The position numbers were made by a program, and so were the translations under genes. Shown in pieces: positions 24,969 through 34,028 of a DNA stretch of 64,000 nucleotides. Under the pieces are notes generated by a model, which was not told the origin of the DNA, searched no databases, and saw nothing but the letters and a program-made list of their open reading frames with translations. Source of the stretch: UBA5070 sp035604215 (lineage in GTDB: Bacteria > Fibrobacterota > Fibrobacteria > UBA5070); the NCBI GenBank assembly GCA_035604215.1, contig DATNIW010000025.1, positions 15,374 to 79,373 on the forward strand. Reading direction: 5' to 3'. The first letter of the stretch is position 1. The number at the start of each line of letters is the position of its first letter.

Positions 24969-25819
24969 GAACGCGCCTCCGGGGTCACCAGCGGGAAGAG
25001 CTGGATATTGAGCTGTACGACAAGGTCGGATCCTCGCCGATCCTCGATCACCATCTGCAGGACATCTTCCTTGAAAATTCTGATTCGCTCCCTGATCCGG
25101 TCGTAACATTCCCTCGAGAGACCCAGGGTCAGCCCCCCGATCTCCCTTTCCGCAGGGGGGAATCTATCCAGAGCGGACATCGCCAGGCCCATCATTTCTT
25201 GATTAAAGTGGCGAACCACCAAATTCGGCGTCTCGTATTCGGTGCTGACCGCCGGTGTGGCCGCACGAAGCCGCCCCCGGGCGTCCCTGTCCACCAGTCC
25301 CAGGCGTTCCAAGGTGCGCAGGGCCTCCCTCACCTCCCGCGGAGGTACGGGAGGTTGGATCTGCCTGGAAATCCAGTTCGGGTCCTCGCGGAAGCCTTCC
25401 AGGCCGACGAATTCGCGAAGACTCGCGTGGAGCCAATCGTTCCAGAGCCCGTACTGCTCCTTGGGAAGGAATTTGAGGAACAGTTTGCGCCGGACCTTGG
25501 CCATCTCCTGGAAGGCAAGGTTCTTCGCCTGCACGGTCCGGGCATTCCCGAAGCTGGAAAGGAGAGCCAAGTAGGAGCTCTCCGCCTGGGTCAGCCCCAT
25601 GGCCTTGGAAAACTTGGAGGCGGTATCCGACGACAGCCTTCGACGACCTTCCAGGATGTCCTTCATCAAACTGGCGGAAGTTCCGGCCTTCAGGGCGAAG
25701 GACCGGAACGAGAGCACGCGGGAGGAGCGTTTCCGCCAGGACCACCAATCCTTGAGGAATTGGCGGTAATCCGCGTACTGGTAGACGTCGGGACCGGGAT
25801 TCGAGGCGGGCGAGATCAG
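24965..25819 (-). CDS. TIGR02147 family protein with apparent CTG start
   Basis: 284 aa if initiated at the CTG at 25819-25817, which overlaps the stop of the upstream barrel gene as CTGA. No ATG, GTG or TTG occurs in frame between the upstream gene's last ~80 bases and the conserved N-terminus (DVYQYADYRQFLKDWW), so a rare start codon is likely. The protein matches the Fibrobacter-type TIGR02147 family: YADYRQFL, FSFRSFA-like SFRSFALKAGTSASLMKDILEGRR (helix-turn-helix-like, about residues 35-70) and a C-terminal winged-helix/regulatory part with RQIQPPVPPREVREALRTLERLGLV. Function unknown; probably a transcriptional regulator of its neighbours. Confidence 0.85.
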   Translation of the reverse strand: MISPASNPGPDVYQYADYRQFLKDWWSWRKRSSRVLSFRSFALKAGTSASLMKDILEGRRRLSSDTASKFSKAMGLTQAESSYLALLSSFGNARTVQAKNLAFQEMAKVRRKLFLKFLPKEQYGLWNDWLHASLREFVGLEGFREDPNWISRQIQPPVPPREVREALRTLERLGLVDRDARGRLRAATPAVSTEYETPNLVVRHFNQEMMGLAMSALDRFPPAEREIGGLTLGLSRECYDRIRERIRIFKEDVLQMVIEDRRGSDLVVQLNIQLFPLVTPEARS

Positions 25820-26871
25820 AACGCCTGCCCGAAGTCCACGTACAACCCCGACCCGAACTCGGACCAGCCGTAGTCCATCCGCAATACCGCCTTGCCCCCT
25901 GCCAGGGGAGATCGAAGACCCAACCCCGCCGCCCATCGCGGGTCGGCGCTCCATACGCCCCCGTGGGTCCCCGCCTGCCCAAGCTCCCCGAAGATGGCGG
26001 GTTGCATGGGGAAGACCCAGATCTTGGGTCCGTTCCATCGGGTCTCCACTCCGATGCACTGGACCGACTCGCCGCGCAACTGCTTGTTGGGCAGTCCCCG
26101 CAGCGATTTGCGCCAACCCAGGAACGGAATTTCCCAGAAGGGGACGCTTCCCCAGGCTTCCTCCTTGTGGATCCGGCCAACTTCCGTGAAACTTCCCTGC
26201 GAAACGGCGTCGGACGCATCGGCGACCAGATCCTGCCAATCGAAGTCGGCTCCCGGAAGAGCGGTCTGCAGCTTGAGGCTCAGGTAGGAGCCGGACTTCG
26301 GATTTTCCTTGAGGTCGCGACCCTCCCTCTCCAGGATCAAGGATCCGTCGAAATCCGTTCCCCCGTGGATTCCGACCCAGGAGGAATCCACCGCGAATAT
26401 CCCCTGGCGATTGGTGCGGATGGACGTGTTTTCCGCATACAGCTGCGCCCCAACGGAAAACCCTCCGGGCAGCCAACGGGAGACTTGGGCATACCCTCCG
26501 GCGTAGGTGGGGGTGTAGACGCCCTGCAAACTGTCGGGTGGGGGGTCGCCGGGGCCGAACCACTCCTCGGGAAATTTCCCGACCTCCCCGAACGCCGTCA
26601 GGCGCCAGACCCCGTCCAATGAATCCCGTTCCACCGTGGCATCCATGTCGGATTGATGGCGCACGGTGGTGTAGGCGGTGAGATCCATGTAACCCGGATG
26701 GTCGAATGGATCCTGCCAGCGCAACTTCGCGCCCCCTCCCGGTCCGGTCTCCGGGAAGGAAAACGCCACCGGAATGGGGAGGAGTTCGCCCCCGAGCCCG
26801 CCAATCGCCACGGGCGCCTGGACAAGGACCAGCCAAGCGAAGGCGGCGGTTGCATGCGCGGATCGGCCCAT
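25816..26871 (-). CDS. Outer-membrane beta-barrel protein, D15/BamA C-terminal-like
   Basis: 351 aa with an N-terminal signal sequence (about residues 1-24). Alternating beta-strand patterns run through the chain: MDLTAYTTVRHQSD, WRLTAFGEVGKFPEEW, GYAQVSRWLPGGFSVGAQLYAE, GSYLSLKLQT. It ends in AVLRMDYGWSEFGSGLYVDFGQAF, a D15/BamA-like final strand with terminal Phe. No POTRA domains are present, so it resembles barrel-only D15 relatives rather than BamA or TamA. It is the first gene of the operon with the TIGR02147 protein and lipoprotein, divergent from proS by 51 bp. No good SD precedes the ATG. Confidence 0.82.
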   Translation of the reverse strand: MGRSAHATAAFAWLVLVQAPVAIGGLGGELLPIPVAFSFPETGPGGGAKLRWQDPFDHPGYMDLTAYTTVRHQSDMDATVERDSLDGVWRLTAFGEVGKFPEEWFGPGDPPPDSLQGVYTPTYAGGYAQVSRWLPGGFSVGAQLYAENTSIRTNRQGIFAVDSSWVGIHGGTDFDGSLILEREGRDLKENPKSGSYLSLKLQTALPGADFDWQDLVADASDAVSQGSFTEVGRIHKEEAWGSVPFWEIPFLGWRKSLRGLPNKQLRGESVQCIGVETRWNGPKIWVFPMQPAIFGELGQAGTHGGVWSADPRWAAGLGLRSPLAGGKAVLRMDYGWSEFGSGLYVDFGQAF

Positions 26872-26907
26872 ATGCGGCCAAAGAGTAGAATCCTCCGTCG
26901 TCGTGGG

Positions 26908-26915
26908 TACATTTG
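26908..26915 (+). promoter_or_regulatory. TAnnTTTG element before proS
   Basis: TACATTTG is an exact match to TAnnTTTG, ending 7 nt before the proS ATG. The intervening bases are C-rich with no SD. Confidence 0.5.
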
Positions 26916-26922
26916 CCCCCCT

Positions 26923-28644
26923 ATGCAATTGGTCTCCAAGCTCTTCGGTCGCACCCTCCGCGAAGCACCTTCCGACGCCGAGATGGCCTGCCACGTCTGG
27001 CTGGCCCGCGCGGGCCTGATCCGCCGGATCGCGGCGGGTCTCTACGCCGTTCAGCCCATGGGGCAGCGCGCCATCCGCCGGATCGAATCCGTCATCCGGT
27101 CGGAGATGGAAGCCATTGGCGGCCAGGAATTGTCCCTCCCTCTGGTGCAGCCCGCGGAATTGTGGGAGAGATCGGGACGATACGACCTGATCGGATCCGA
27201 GCTGGTCCGCTTCAAGGACCGGGGTCAGCACGCGATGGTGCTGGCCATGACCCACGAGGAAGCCGTCACCCAGGTCGCCTCCGAGGAGCTGTCCAGCCAT
27301 CGGCAGCTCCCCTTCATGCTCTGGCAGTTCCAATTGAAGTTCCGCGACGAGCCCCGTGCCCGCGGCGGCCTGATCCGCGTGCGCGAATTCACCATGAAGG
27401 ACGCCTATTCGTTCCACAAGGACCAGGAGTGCCTGGACGGGTACTACGGGAAAGCCTACGACGCCTACGTCAGGATCTTCCGACGCTGCGGGATCGAACC
27501 CGTGATCGTGCAATCCGACACCGGCATCATGGGCGGCAAGGTCGCCCACGAATTCATGCTGCAGTCCCCCATGGGAGAGGACAGCCTCATCCTCTGTCCC
27601 GAAACCGGCTACAGCGCCAACGCCGAGATCGCCGTGTTCGCCCGCGAAGGGATCCCCGGGGAGGCGCTTTTGGCGGAAAAGGTCGCCACACCCGGCAAAT
27701 CCTCGATCGAGGACGTCTCCAGGCTTCTGGGGATCCAGGCGAAGAACACCCTCAAGATGGTGATGTACGGCGCCATCCTGGGCGACCGGACGGAATTCGT
27801 GGCCGTGGCCATCCGCGGCGACCTGGACGTCTCGGAGACCAAGGTGCGCAACATCCTGAAGGCGCGCGACCTCTTCCCCGCCACCGACGACCAGATCCGC
27901 GCCGCAGGACTGGTTCCCGGGTTCGCTTCTCCGGTGGGCATGGGAAGCGGAATCCTGCTGGTGGACCTGTCCGTGCCGGTGAGCGCCAATCTGGTGGCGG
28001 GAGCCAACGAGGCGGGTTTCCATGTGAAGAACGTGAACCACGGGCGCGACTTCGAATCGCGAGCGCCGTTCACGGATCCCGTGGACGTCGCCCAGGCCGC
28101 GGAAGGCCATCTGGAGATCGGGGGCACTCACCGTCTCCAGGCGGTGCGCGGCATCGAAATCGGGAACATCTTCAAGCTCGGGACAAAATTCAGCGAGGCG
28201 TTGGGCTGCACCTTCCAGGCGGAAGACAAGACCACCCAACCCGCCATCATGGGCTGCTACGGGATCGGGGTGGGCCGACTGCTGGCCTCGATCGTCGAAA
28301 ACTCCCACGACGAAAACGGGATCGTCTGGCCCCGCGAGGTGACGCCGTACCATGTTCACATCGTCCCTCTGGGCAAGGAGCCGGAGATCCTGGCCGACTG
28401 CATCTCCCTGGGCGCGGAACTGGAAAAGGCCGGCTTCGACGTGCTCCTGGACGACCGCGACGAGAGGCCGGGGGTGAAGTTCAAGGATGCCGACATCTGG
28501 GGCATTCCCGTGAGGTTGGCGCTCGGGGGCAAGTCCAGGGAACAAGGCGCCTTCGAATGGAAACCGCGCAGCGGCGGCGAAATGCGGCTGGTTCCCGCGA
28601 ACGGAATCCTCTCCGAGGTCCGCGCCTTCTACGCCGCGGCCTGA
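26923..28644 (+). CDS. proS: Prolyl-tRNA synthetase, bacterial type with editing insertion
   Basis: 573 aa. Charges tRNA-Pro. Class II motifs: motif 1 around GLYAVQPMGQRAIRRIESVIR, motif 2 FRDEPRARGGLIRVREFTMKDAYSFH, motif 3 PAIMGCYGIGVGRLLASIVE. An INS/YbaK-like editing domain (about residues 235-390) lies between motifs 2 and 3, containing KTLKMVMYG-like NTLKMVMYGAILGDRTEFV. A C-terminal anticodon-binding domain follows. The 3' end overlaps the convergent ytxJ-like gene by 16 bp. Confidence 0.96.
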   Translation: MQLVSKLFGRTLREAPSDAEMACHVWLARAGLIRRIAAGLYAVQPMGQRAIRRIESVIRSEMEAIGGQELSLPLVQPAELWERSGRYDLIGSELVRFKDRGQHAMVLAMTHEEAVTQVASEELSSHRQLPFMLWQFQLKFRDEPRARGGLIRVREFTMKDAYSFHKDQECLDGYYGKAYDAYVRIFRRCGIEPVIVQSDTGIMGGKVAHEFMLQSPMGEDSLILCPETGYSANAEIAVFAREGIPGEALLAEKVATPGKSSIEDVSRLLGIQAKNTLKMVMYGAILGDRTEFVAVAIRGDLDVSETKVRNILKARDLFPATDDQIRAAGLVPGFASPVGMGSGILLVDLSVPVSANLVAGANEAGFHVKNVNHGRDFESRAPFTDPVDVAQAAEGHLEIGGTHRLQAVRGIEIGNIFKLGTKFSEALGCTFQAEDKTTQPAIMGCYGIGVGRLLASIVENSHDENGIVWPREVTPYHVHIVPLGKEPEILADCISLGAELEKAGFDVLLDDRDERPGVKFKDADIWGIPVRLALGGKSREQGAFEWKPRSGGEMRLVPANGILSEVRAFYAAA

Positions 28645-28982
28645 ACCGCCGTCAGGAGCTTCTGCTCCGCCTGTGCCAGCCACGAAGTCTTGATGGAGTA
28701 GTGGCTGGCGTGGGCGATGCATCTGCCATCCAACAGGGCCAGGACCTGCGGGGACTGGTGCGCGACATGGATGAGCTCGGAGATGCCCCGGGCCGCAGGC
28801 TTGGCTTCCAGGACATCGCACTGGGCCAAAAGGACGGTCCTCGGTCCGTCTTGGAACGCCTCCCAGGCTTCCTGGGCGACTTGACTGATCCCGCACGTGG
28901 GGGAATACTTGAACAACAGCACGGGGTCCGGCCCCGCCAGCAAGGCATCCATCTCCTCCAGAGTCCGGATCTCCTGAACCAT
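28629..28982 (-). CDS. Bacillithiol-system protein YtxJ (monothiol bacilliredoxin-like, DUF2847)
   Basis: 117 aa thioredoxin-fold protein. LLFKYSPTCGISQVAQEAWEAF carries the single conserved cysteine (C30) typical of YtxJ, and the C-terminal half includes HQSPQVLALLDGRCIAHASHYSI. The ATG at 28982 follows GGAGGTGGC; a longer in-frame start is less likely. With the BrxA/B-type protein at 756-1172 this supports bacillithiol as the low-molecular-weight thiol. Divergent from the S41 lipoprotein gene by 31 bp. Confidence 0.88.
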   Translation of the reverse strand: MVQEIRTLEEMDALLAGPDPVLLFKYSPTCGISQVAQEAWEAFQDGPRTVLLAQCDVLEAKPAARGISELIHVAHQSPQVLALLDGRCIAHASHYSIKTSWLAQAEQKLLTAVQAAA

Positions 28983-28997
28983 GCCACCTCCGATTGT

Positions 28998-29005
28998 TAG
29001 GTTCC
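28998..29005 (+). promoter_or_regulatory. Possible TAnnTTTG-like element before the S41 protease gene
   Basis: TAGGTTCC shares TAnnTT with the element seen elsewhere and ends 8 nt before the ATG at 29014. There is no SD. Confidence 0.3.
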
Positions 29006-29013
29006 AAACTACC

Positions 29014-30582
29014 ATGCCACGGCTTCCTGGACTCCCCAGCCTCCTTCTGGTCTCGCTTCTAGCCGGGTGCCAATTCGACTCCGTCGGCGAAGACTACGCG
29101 CAAAGCGACAACCTCGCCTACAGGGTTTTGCAACGCTCGGACGGCAGCCGGCAGTTGGAAACGCGCATCCCCATCTACCCGAACTTCTTCACCGGTTTCA
29201 CTTCAGGCTCCTCTTCCGACCCGGTCCACATCGACTCCACTCCTCCAGGCCAGAGCAAGGGAATCTGGTGGCGGCAGAACGACGTCTACATCGCCCAGCA
29301 GTGGGGGGACCTCGAGGAGTTCTGGTTCGGTTGGTGGATTCTGGACCTGCTGCAGATCGACCGCCAGAACCAGACCATCCCGACACCCTTCGCCTCCCAA
29401 GGCGTGGCGGCACTGTATTCCGCATTCGAGACCGACGCTTACAGAGGCCATGTTTTCACCAGGTATTGGCCTCCAGAAGCGAACTCGTACCTGAACACAG
29501 CATTCACTGGATCCGGTCAAGTCCTGTTGTTTGGAATCTTCCCGCGCCCCTGGACCCCTCCAAGTTCAGGCGGTCTGGACACGCTGATCGTCGCCCAAGC
29601 CGCCCCCGGCTCTCCAGCGGCCGAAGCGGGGCTACGCAACGGAGATCGGATCCTCACCGTGAATCGACACTGGGCCAGCCTGGAATACCTGAACGACTCG
29701 GTGGGGACCGGGAACACGATCTTCGCCTACCTGCGACCCGGCGTTGGTCTCGATACCGTGCAGATGACTCGTGCTCCTGTCGCCATGCCCTCGGTCTGGG
29801 CGGACACCCTGCCCGGCGGCATCGGGTACCTCACCATCGTCGGGTTCGACGACGCGGATTCCTCGGGCACACCCATCCTTCCTTCCTCCGATCTGCAATT
29901 CCAGGCTTCGGCCGCTTGGCTGGATTCCGTCACAAGGCCCGGCAGACCCTGGATCTTGGACCTGATCGAGGACGGTGGCGGCGACATCGGTGTGTCGCGG
30001 AACATCGCCTCCTCCATCCTCCCCGCCGGGGATTCCCTCGTGATGCTCACCGAGCGGGTCCTGCCCGACAATTCCCCCTACCTGGAAGGTCAGGACACGA
30101 CCTACCCGATGACCGATACCACGGTTCCACCTCACCTGCATGGACGCCAAGTCCTCATCCTCCAGGACAGCGGGACCGCCAGCGCCTCGGAACTTGTGAT
30201 CTCCGCCTTGCGCGAAAACCTTGGCTCCATGGTCCGGGAATTCGGCGAAACAACCTTCGGCAAGGGCATCGGCCAGCACTACATCCCAACTCCGCTCGGC
30301 GGGTACGTGGCGGTCACCAGTATCCACATCGACCCCGTCCACGGCAAGCCGTCCTATCACCACATCGGGATTCCCGCGGACGTCGCCGCTTCCACGGATT
30401 CGGCCGCCGTGGTCCTGGCCTGGCAGTACGCCACCTCGGGGTCGGTTTCGGCCCGAGCGCTGTCTCCGGCCTCTCTGCGGCCCAGCTCAAAGGTCCTGGC
30501 ATGGAACCGCCTCCAGGCGAAGCGTCCGACTCCGCCGGAACTTCGCAAACGCGACCCGTTCAGCCACGGCCCCTCGTTCTGA
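29014..30582 (+). CDS. S41-family (C-terminal processing) peptidase lipoprotein with PDZ domain
   Basis: 522 aa. The signal peptide ends in a clear lipobox, LLVSLLAGC, so it should be lipid-anchored. A PDZ domain (about 190-245: APGSPAAEAGLRNGDRILTVNR) precedes the S41 domain. Catalytic Ser lies in SGTASASELV (near residue 390) and Lys in TFGKGIGQ (near 417). Upstream blocks GGIGYLTIVGFDD and PWILDLIEDGGGDI match the family. It probably degrades or processes periplasmic or surface proteins. Ends 16 bp from the convergent transglutaminase gene. Confidence 0.9.
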   Translation: MPRLPGLPSLLLVSLLAGCQFDSVGEDYAQSDNLAYRVLQRSDGSRQLETRIPIYPNFFTGFTSGSSSDPVHIDSTPPGQSKGIWWRQNDVYIAQQWGDLEEFWFGWWILDLLQIDRQNQTIPTPFASQGVAALYSAFETDAYRGHVFTRYWPPEANSYLNTAFTGSGQVLLFGIFPRPWTPPSSGGLDTLIVAQAAPGSPAAEAGLRNGDRILTVNRHWASLEYLNDSVGTGNTIFAYLRPGVGLDTVQMTRAPVAMPSVWADTLPGGIGYLTIVGFDDADSSGTPILPSSDLQFQASAAWLDSVTRPGRPWILDLIEDGGGDIGVSRNIASSILPAGDSLVMLTERVLPDNSPYLEGQDTTYPMTDTTVPPHLHGRQVLILQDSGTASASELVISALRENLGSMVREFGETTFGKGIGQHYIPTPLGGYVAVTSIHIDPVHGKPSYHHIGIPADVAASTDSAAVVLAWQYATSGSVSARALSPASLRPSSKVLAWNRLQAKRPTPPELRKRDPFSHGPSF

Positions 30583-30598
30583 CGGAATCCGTCTCTTC

Positions 30599-33500
30599 TC
30601 AGATCCAGCGCAGGTCCAGGGTGAGAGGCGCCTCCGGACGCGGGGGACATTCCATCGGTACCGTGGTGCCCTGCGTGTAGCCGAAGGGCTGGAACCGCTC
30701 GAAGCGGCGGGATTCCGCCTCGTTGGCGTTCACCGGATGGGTCTCGTAGGCCTTCCCTCCCGGATGCTTGACATGGTAGGTCACACCGGTGACGCTGCGA
30801 CGCGCCCATTCGTCGTACAGCTCGATGGTCAGCGGCGAATGCACCCCGATGGTCGGGTGCAGGCACGAGGGCGGTTGCCAGGCGCGGTAGCGAACGCCGG
30901 CGACGAATTCGCCTTCGGTTCCCGTGGGGTGCAGGGGAATGCGCGCTCCGTTGCACAGCACGCTGTGCCGTCCGGGGGTGCCCACCTGGACCTTGACCTG
31001 GATCCTCTCCACGGAGCTGTCCACGAAGCGGACCGCTCCTCCCCCGCCCTGTTCCTCCCCGAGCACATGCCAGGGCTCCAAGGCGTGCCGGATCTCCACC
31101 GAGGTGTTCTCGTGGACGAAACCGCCCAGCTTGGGGAATCGGAATTCCAGGTGCGGATGGTACCAGGAGCTCTCGAAGGGCAATCCCGACCCGCGGAGAT
31201 CGGACAGCACCTCGGCGAGGTCGCCGAAGAGGAAATGCGGAAGGAGCCATCGGTCGTGGAGGATGTTGTTCCAGCGCGCCACGGGCCGATCCCAGGGCGT
31301 CTCCCAGAATTTGGCGACCAGTCCGCGCACGAGGAGCTGCTGGGCCAGGCTCATGCGCTCGTGCGGGGGCATCTCGAAGGAACGGAGCTCCAGCAATCCA
31401 AGCCTGCCGGTCGAGGAATCGGGCGAATAGAGCTTGTCGATGCAGAACTCGGTGCGGTGGGTGTTCCCGGTCGCGTCCACCAGCAGGTTCCGCAGCACGC
31501 GGTCCACGAGCCACGGAGGAGTCCTCCCCTCGGACGGAATCTGCCGGAAGGCCAGGTCCAACTCGTGGATGGAGTCGTTGCGGGCCTCGTCCACCCGGGG
31601 GGACTGGCTCGTCGGGCCCACGAACAGACCGGAAAACGCGTACGACAGGGATGGATGCGCCAGCCAGTACCCCAGCATGGACTTGAGCAGGTCCGGTCTG
31701 CGAAGGAAGGGGCTGTCCTCGGGAGTGGACCCGCCCACCACCACGTGGTTGCCGCCGCCGGTCCCCGCGATCCGACCGTCCACGAGGAACTTCTCCGTTC
31801 CCAGCCGGCAGGCGCGCGCCTCCTCGTAGAGGACGGTGGTGTTGTGGACGGTTTCCGACCAGGATGCCGCGGGCTGGATGTTGACCTCGATCACGCCGGG
31901 ATCGGGAGTCACGGCGAAGCTGTGGAGCCTGGGGTCCCTGGGAGCCGCGTAGCCTTCGGTGAGGACGCGCAACCCGGTGGCCCGAGCGGTGTCTTCCAGG
32001 GCGGTCATCAGCTCCAGCCAGTGCTCGACATGCTCGAAAGGCGGCAGGAAGAGACGCAGGATTCCGTCGCGGACTTCGGCGCAAAGGGCGGTGCGGACCA
32101 ATTCCGAAGGGATCATGCTGTCGCGGACGCGGTCTTCCTGGGCGGCGTCCAGCCCCGGACGCCCCCGGCGCTGCACACGGGGCGGGAGAGCTCCGCGGGG
32201 GGCCAGCGGATCGGGAGCGGTGTCCTGCCAGCGTTCACCGGGAACCACCCACGGCAACGAGTCCAGAGGGAGCCGGTAGCCCATGGGAGAATCGCCGGGG
32301 ATCAGGTACAGGCGATCGCGCCGCAGGAACCAGTTGCCGGTTTCCCAGCCCGAATCGCCGCGCCGGAGAGGAAGAGCGTAACCGATCACCTCCTGGAGTC
32401 CCCTGTCGAAGACGCGGGCGAGCCTCGCGCGTTCCTCGGCGTTCTCCAGGTCCGACTTGTGCGGATCGACATTGATGGGAAGGTTCCTCTCGCGCCACAG
32501 CCAGTACCAGGCGTCTTCGTATCCGGGCATGGAGAAAGCCGGATCCACGTCCAAGCGCGCCGCGAGATGGGAGAGGAATCGCGCCGCGTCGGCCGTCGTG
32601 GAGCCATCCGGCTTCTCTTCGTCGGCCCAGAGGCCGGGATCCGTCCAGACGGCTTCCCCGTCCTTGCGCCAGTGGCAGGAAAGGGCCCACCGGGGCAGGC
32701 TTTCGCCGGGGTACTGCTTGCCCTGGCCGAAATGGACCATTCCCCCGGGAGCGAACCTGTCCTGGAGACGGCGCAGGAGACGACCGGCAAGCAGACGTTT
32801 GGCCGGGCCCTGCGCCGCCACGTTCCACTCGTCCCCGCTGTAGTCGTCCACGGACACGAACGTGGGTTCGCCCCCCATCGTCAGCCGGACATCGCCTTCG
32901 CGCAATTTGTCTTCCACCAACCGCCCCGCCACGTCGATGGCTCGCCACTCCTCCTCGGAATAGGGTCTGGTCGCCCGCGGCGCCTCGGGGAGCCGGGTGA
33001 CGGACATGTGGAAATCGAATTCGACTTCCGCCTTTTCCACCCCTCCCGAAATGGGCGCCGCGGATCCGGGCTCCGGCGAGCAGGCCAGCGGAATGTGACC
33101 CTCCCCCGCCATGAGACCCGAAGTCGGATCGAGCCCGATCCATCCGGCCCCGGGGACATAGGCTTCGGCCCAGGCGTGGAGATCGGTGAAATCCTTCTCC
33201 GGCCCGCTCGGGCCATCCAGGTTCTTCCGGTCCGGGGCCAACTGGATCAGGTAGCCGCTGGCGAAACGCGCCGCGACGCCCATCCGGCGCAGGACCTGCA
33301 CCAGAAGCCACGCCGAATCGCGGCAGGAGCCGGCCGCCTTGGAAAGCGTCTCTTCGGGCGACTGCACGCCGGGCTCCATGCGGATCAGGTAGCGGATTTC
33401 CGCGAAGATCCTGCGGTTGACATCCACCAGGAAATCCACCGTGCGGACCTTCGTCCGTGGGATGCCGGCCACGAACTTCTCGAGAAGAGGCGTGGACGCG

Positions 33501-33862
33501 GACTGCTTGAGATATGGCGCGAGATCCGACGCCGTGGCCGCATCGTAGGCGAAGGGCCACTGTTCGAACGCCTCTTCCATGAAGAAGTCGAATGGGTTGA
33601 TGACCACGAGATCGGCCACGAGGTCCACGGAAACCCTGAACTCGCGCACGGGCGACGGAAACACCGCGCGAGCCAGGAAATTCCCATGGGGATCCTGGTG
33701 CCAGTTCAGAAAATGTCCCGCAGGTTCGATCTTCAGCGAATACCCCAGGATGGGTGTTCGGCAATGGGCGGCCGGCCGGAGTCGGATCACCTGCGGCCCG
33801 AGGCTCACGAGGCGGTCGTAGCGGTAATGGGTCGAATGACGTAGGGCGACCTGGATGGACAT
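30599..33862 (-). CDS. Transglutaminase-like protease fused to DUF2126
   Basis: 1087 aa. Residues 1-290 form the bacterial transglutaminase-like unit: an N-terminal beta domain (ALRHSTHYRYDRLVSLGPQVIRLRP), then GSCRDSAWLLVQVLRRMGVAARFASGYL with the catalytic Cys at C180, and DLHAWAEAYVPGAGWIGLDPTSG with His and Asp. The rest is the large DUF2126 region (LTMGGEPTFVSVDD; RPDLLKSMLGYWLAHPSLSYAFSGLF; ELRSFEMPPHERMSLAQQLL). Such proteins are known next to circularly permuted ATP-grasp and alpha-E proteins, as here (divergent partners at 34029-36480), and are proposed to act in a peptide ligation/cleavage system. Function is not experimentally clear. Confidence 0.9.
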   Translation of the reverse strand: MSIQVALRHSTHYRYDRLVSLGPQVIRLRPAAHCRTPILGYSLKIEPAGHFLNWHQDPHGNFLARAVFPSPVREFRVSVDLVADLVVINPFDFFMEEAFEQWPFAYDAATASDLAPYLKQSASTPLLEKFVAGIPRTKVRTVDFLVDVNRRIFAEIRYLIRMEPGVQSPEETLSKAAGSCRDSAWLLVQVLRRMGVAARFASGYLIQLAPDRKNLDGPSGPEKDFTDLHAWAEAYVPGAGWIGLDPTSGLMAGEGHIPLACSPEPGSAAPISGGVEKAEVEFDFHMSVTRLPEAPRATRPYSEEEWRAIDVAGRLVEDKLREGDVRLTMGGEPTFVSVDDYSGDEWNVAAQGPAKRLLAGRLLRRLQDRFAPGGMVHFGQGKQYPGESLPRWALSCHWRKDGEAVWTDPGLWADEEKPDGSTTADAARFLSHLAARLDVDPAFSMPGYEDAWYWLWRERNLPINVDPHKSDLENAEERARLARVFDRGLQEVIGYALPLRRGDSGWETGNWFLRRDRLYLIPGDSPMGYRLPLDSLPWVVPGERWQDTAPDPLAPRGALPPRVQRRGRPGLDAAQEDRVRDSMIPSELVRTALCAEVRDGILRLFLPPFEHVEHWLELMTALEDTARATGLRVLTEGYAAPRDPRLHSFAVTPDPGVIEVNIQPAASWSETVHNTTVLYEEARACRLGTEKFLVDGRIAGTGGGNHVVVGGSTPEDSPFLRRPDLLKSMLGYWLAHPSLSYAFSGLFVGPTSQSPRVDEARNDSIHELDLAFRQIPSEGRTPPWLVDRVLRNLLVDATGNTHRTEFCIDKLYSPDSSTGRLGLLELRSFEMPPHERMSLAQQLLVRGLVAKFWETPWDRPVARWNNILHDRWLLPHFLFGDLAEVLSDLRGSGLPFESSWYHPHLEFRFPKLGGFVHENTSVEIRHALEPWHVLGEEQGGGGAVRFVDSSVERIQVKVQVGTPGRHSVLCNGARIPLHPTGTEGEFVAGVRYRAWQPPSCLHPTIGVHSPLTIELYDEWARRSVTGVTYHVKHPGGKAYETHPVNANEAESRRFERFQPFGYTQGTTVPMECPPRPEAPLTLDLRWI

Positions 33863-33867
33863 GGCGA

Positions 33868-33875
33868 CAATGATA
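33868..33875 (-). promoter_or_regulatory. TAnnTTTG-like element before the transglutaminase gene
   Basis: Minus-strand TATCATTG (33875-33868) has one mismatch to TAnnTTTG and ends 5 nt before the ATG at 33862. This is the same spacing as at dnaG; there is no SD. Confidence 0.45.
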
Positions 33876-34028
33876 TGCGAATCTCCGGCCAGCCGGGATC
33901 GTTAGCAATTCAGACGAATTCGCAATGACAAAAGGCGGGAGTGTCGTTTTGTGCGTGACAACGGACTTGCCATGGCGGCCCCTGTCGATTGGCAGCTAAA
34001 TTGCGCAGAGATTCCGCCGGAGGCGCAA

